Shown here piece after piece: positions 62,440-64,000 of a stretch of DNA of 64,000 nt. Below the pieces are notes generated by a model. That model ran no database searches. It worked only from the letters and a program-made list of their open reading frames with translations, and was not told where the DNA came from. The stretch's first letter is position 1. Each line of letters begins with the position of its first letter. A program made the translations under genes and the position numbers. This DNA is from Amborella trichopoda (lineage: Eukaryota > Streptophyta > Magnoliopsida > Amborellales > Amborellaceae): the NCBI RefSeq assembly GCF_000471905.2, contig NW_006498233.1, positions 3,214,112-3,278,111 on the forward strand, in the 5' to 3' direction.

Positions 62440-63720
62440 AAAAATCATAAATGTCTCTATATAAGGAGACCAAATGTTGTAATAGAAATTTTTTTTAGGG
62501 CACCTTTTTAAGGTTATGGGATCTCCAAGAGAGAGATGATTCTTAAAATGAGGGAGAGAACTTCCCATGGGGTTTTAGATTTGTTTACTTTCCACTTCCA
62601 AAAGAGTGTCTTGATTGCTCTCAAGATTTTCTTTCCAGTAAAAGTATAATAACAGGAGAGTGGGTTTAAAAAGGAAAACTAATGAGGATTTTGCAGATGT
62701 GAAAATGAGAGGTATATTATCTCGAGGCCATGGTGTAGCCCATTTGGGATGAATCACTTTTTATTATTATAGTGTGATTTTATTTCTCATACTCAATTTG
62801 TTGCTATATTCATGTATTTAAGCCAGCTACGTACACTATCTTTGGTGGGATCCCGATAATTGGAGATCCAAGTTCCACAAGTGAAGTTCCTTTGAGCCTT
62901 AATATTGGCATCAAGATCTAGGTTTTCTGCACTATTTTTAGGAGAAATGACTAGCAATTAGTTTGAGGTTGAGAAATATGATAGTCAAAATGATTATGAG
63001 TTATGGAAGATTAAGGTTCATGATCTTTTGGTCGAACAAGGACAATACGAGGTTTTACTTGGAAAGAATATGAAGCCAGAGTTCATAAGTGACAAAGATT
63101 CCAAAAGAAATCAATAAATCTATTGGGGATTAGCAAGGTAAAACTAATGATTTTGGTGTCAAGGTAGAGAATTTGAGTTTGATGATAGCCAAAATCACCA
63201 ATCCAATATTTTCTAAAAAGATTAGGGTAGGCATCATGGTTATTATGATACTTTGGCAAAAAAAAAAGAAAAGAAATTTCATAAGAACAAGAAAGAAATC
63301 TTAATCAGAAACTAAAGTGGGGCAATACCTATTCTTTTAGGTTCACCCATTTGGGAATTTTGGAAGGGATCTTCTAGAGACACAACTTCATGATAGAGAA
63401 GAAGTACGGTTCTCATGGGGTTTAGGTTGACTCATTTTTCACTTCTACAGAAAAAGAGTCTTTAAGCTGCACTTAAGGGTTTTTTTTTGGTTGCAATGTA
63501 GCAATGAGGAGATAAGTCAATTGGTATTGTTGTTTAGTAAGTGGAGTTGGTTTAGAAGGAAAACTTAAGGAGGAATTTGTCAATATTTAGAATGAAGGAC
63601 ATCTATTGTAACCCAAAACAATAAAATTTATTGGTAATAGATTTTGTCTTGTCAAGGCTATGGACACGACCCATTTGGGGTGAACCATGTAACTTTAAGG
63701 GCCTGTTTGCAGGCTATTGT
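62440..63720 (+). mobile_element. Deleted copia element: two LTR-like segments around a Gag start
   Basis: Segments 62540-62770 and 63395-63690 are related ('catggggttttag', 'gtttaaaaaggaaaact', 'atgaggattttg', 'cccatttggg-tgaa'). Between them 'ttggcatcaagatct' (about 62906) resembles a primer site, and at 62947 a broken Gag opens (FEVEKYDSQND, LWKIKVHDLLVEQGQYEVLL). A stop follows after four codons, and more within 200 bp. All pol sequence is missing. A small, internally deleted relic. Confidence 0.55.
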
Positions 63721-63865
63721 TGAATGTGCTGATTACTTACTGCTTGCATTGTGCATGTGTGTTTGAATGGGCTGATTTATTAATTCTTGTATTTTTAATT
63801 ATTTATGTTTAAACTATTACATGTTATTCTATGTATGTTTAAATGTCGCGTGTCATTATAATCTT

Positions 63866-63868
63866 GCT

Positions 63869-63925
<57 letters not shown>
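63866..63925 (+). repeat. (GA)n microsatellite
   Basis: A nearly pure GA dinucleotide run of about 55 bases. The flanking sequence from 63699 (aagggcctgtttgcaggcta) resembles the start of a Tourist/hAT-type terminus, but its partner would lie beyond the right edge. Confidence 0.9.
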
Positions 63926-63927
<2 letters not shown>

Positions 63928-64000
63928 TAATATATGTGTACTATTTACTTTATTCGTTCTTCGTTGTAGTACTAATACAGTGACTAATTAAATTATTAGT

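Overview
This window is nuclear DNA of a flowering plant, written as an AT-rich draft scaffold with three assembly gaps (1648-1931, 33014-33701, 49059-49309). The evidence is a plant-type armadillo-repeat kinesin with GT-AG introns, a plant DUF3820 gene with a Ser/Pro-rich plastid-like leader, Ty1/copia elements with plant-type primer sites, plant hAT and MULE transposases, RTE and L1 LINE tails, and many MITEs. I cannot name the species. There is no bacterial operon, CRISPR array or clear tRNA/rRNA gene.

Host genes are sparse. On the minus strand, 7681-5783 carries five consecutive motor-domain exons of an ARK3/PAK-type kinesin. Its later exons are not in the window: they were either lost or lie beyond the left edge behind a transposon-filled intron. 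A GC-richer ORF at 13220-13017 might be a distant first exon. On the plus strand, 43425-44456 is an apparently intact single-exon DUF3820 gene with four imperfect 17-residue repeats. A candidate two-exon transcript (17576-19228) is weakly supported.

The rest is mobile DNA. At 1-5.3 kb there are an LTR-type repeat, RTE tails, a copia gag scrap and long CT/CTA microsatellites. At 9.2-10.8 kb is a copia 5' LTR, primer site and broken gag, with a 17-bp minisatellite in the leader. At 15.3-17.4 kb is a Tourist/Harbinger-like element (TTA target duplication) filled by a degenerate AGAGAGAAACTATCTC-type array. At 17.7-23.6 kb are RTE, MULE and L1 remnants. At 24.4-25.8 kb three long-TIR MITEs abut. 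At 25.86-29.38 kb is a Pack-MULE-like element: arms of about 750 bp enclose a captured, decayed fragment of a monodehydroascorbate reductase gene and a nested MITE. At 29.5-35.9 kb is a 6.4-kb hAT element whose four-exon transposase has five in-frame stops and whose upstream half is built of tandem arrays. At 37.6-42.9 kb is a full-length but dead copia element with a perfect 5-bp target duplication. The last 13 kb holds another copia 3' half, hAT- and MULE-type MITEs, a copia gag on the minus strand and a deleted copia with two LTR-like segments.

The most informative observations are the Pack-MULE-like element, and a MITE family of about 390 bp with recurrent 9-bp target duplications (three perfect), one copy of which was itself hit by a different 9-bp-duplicating MITE.
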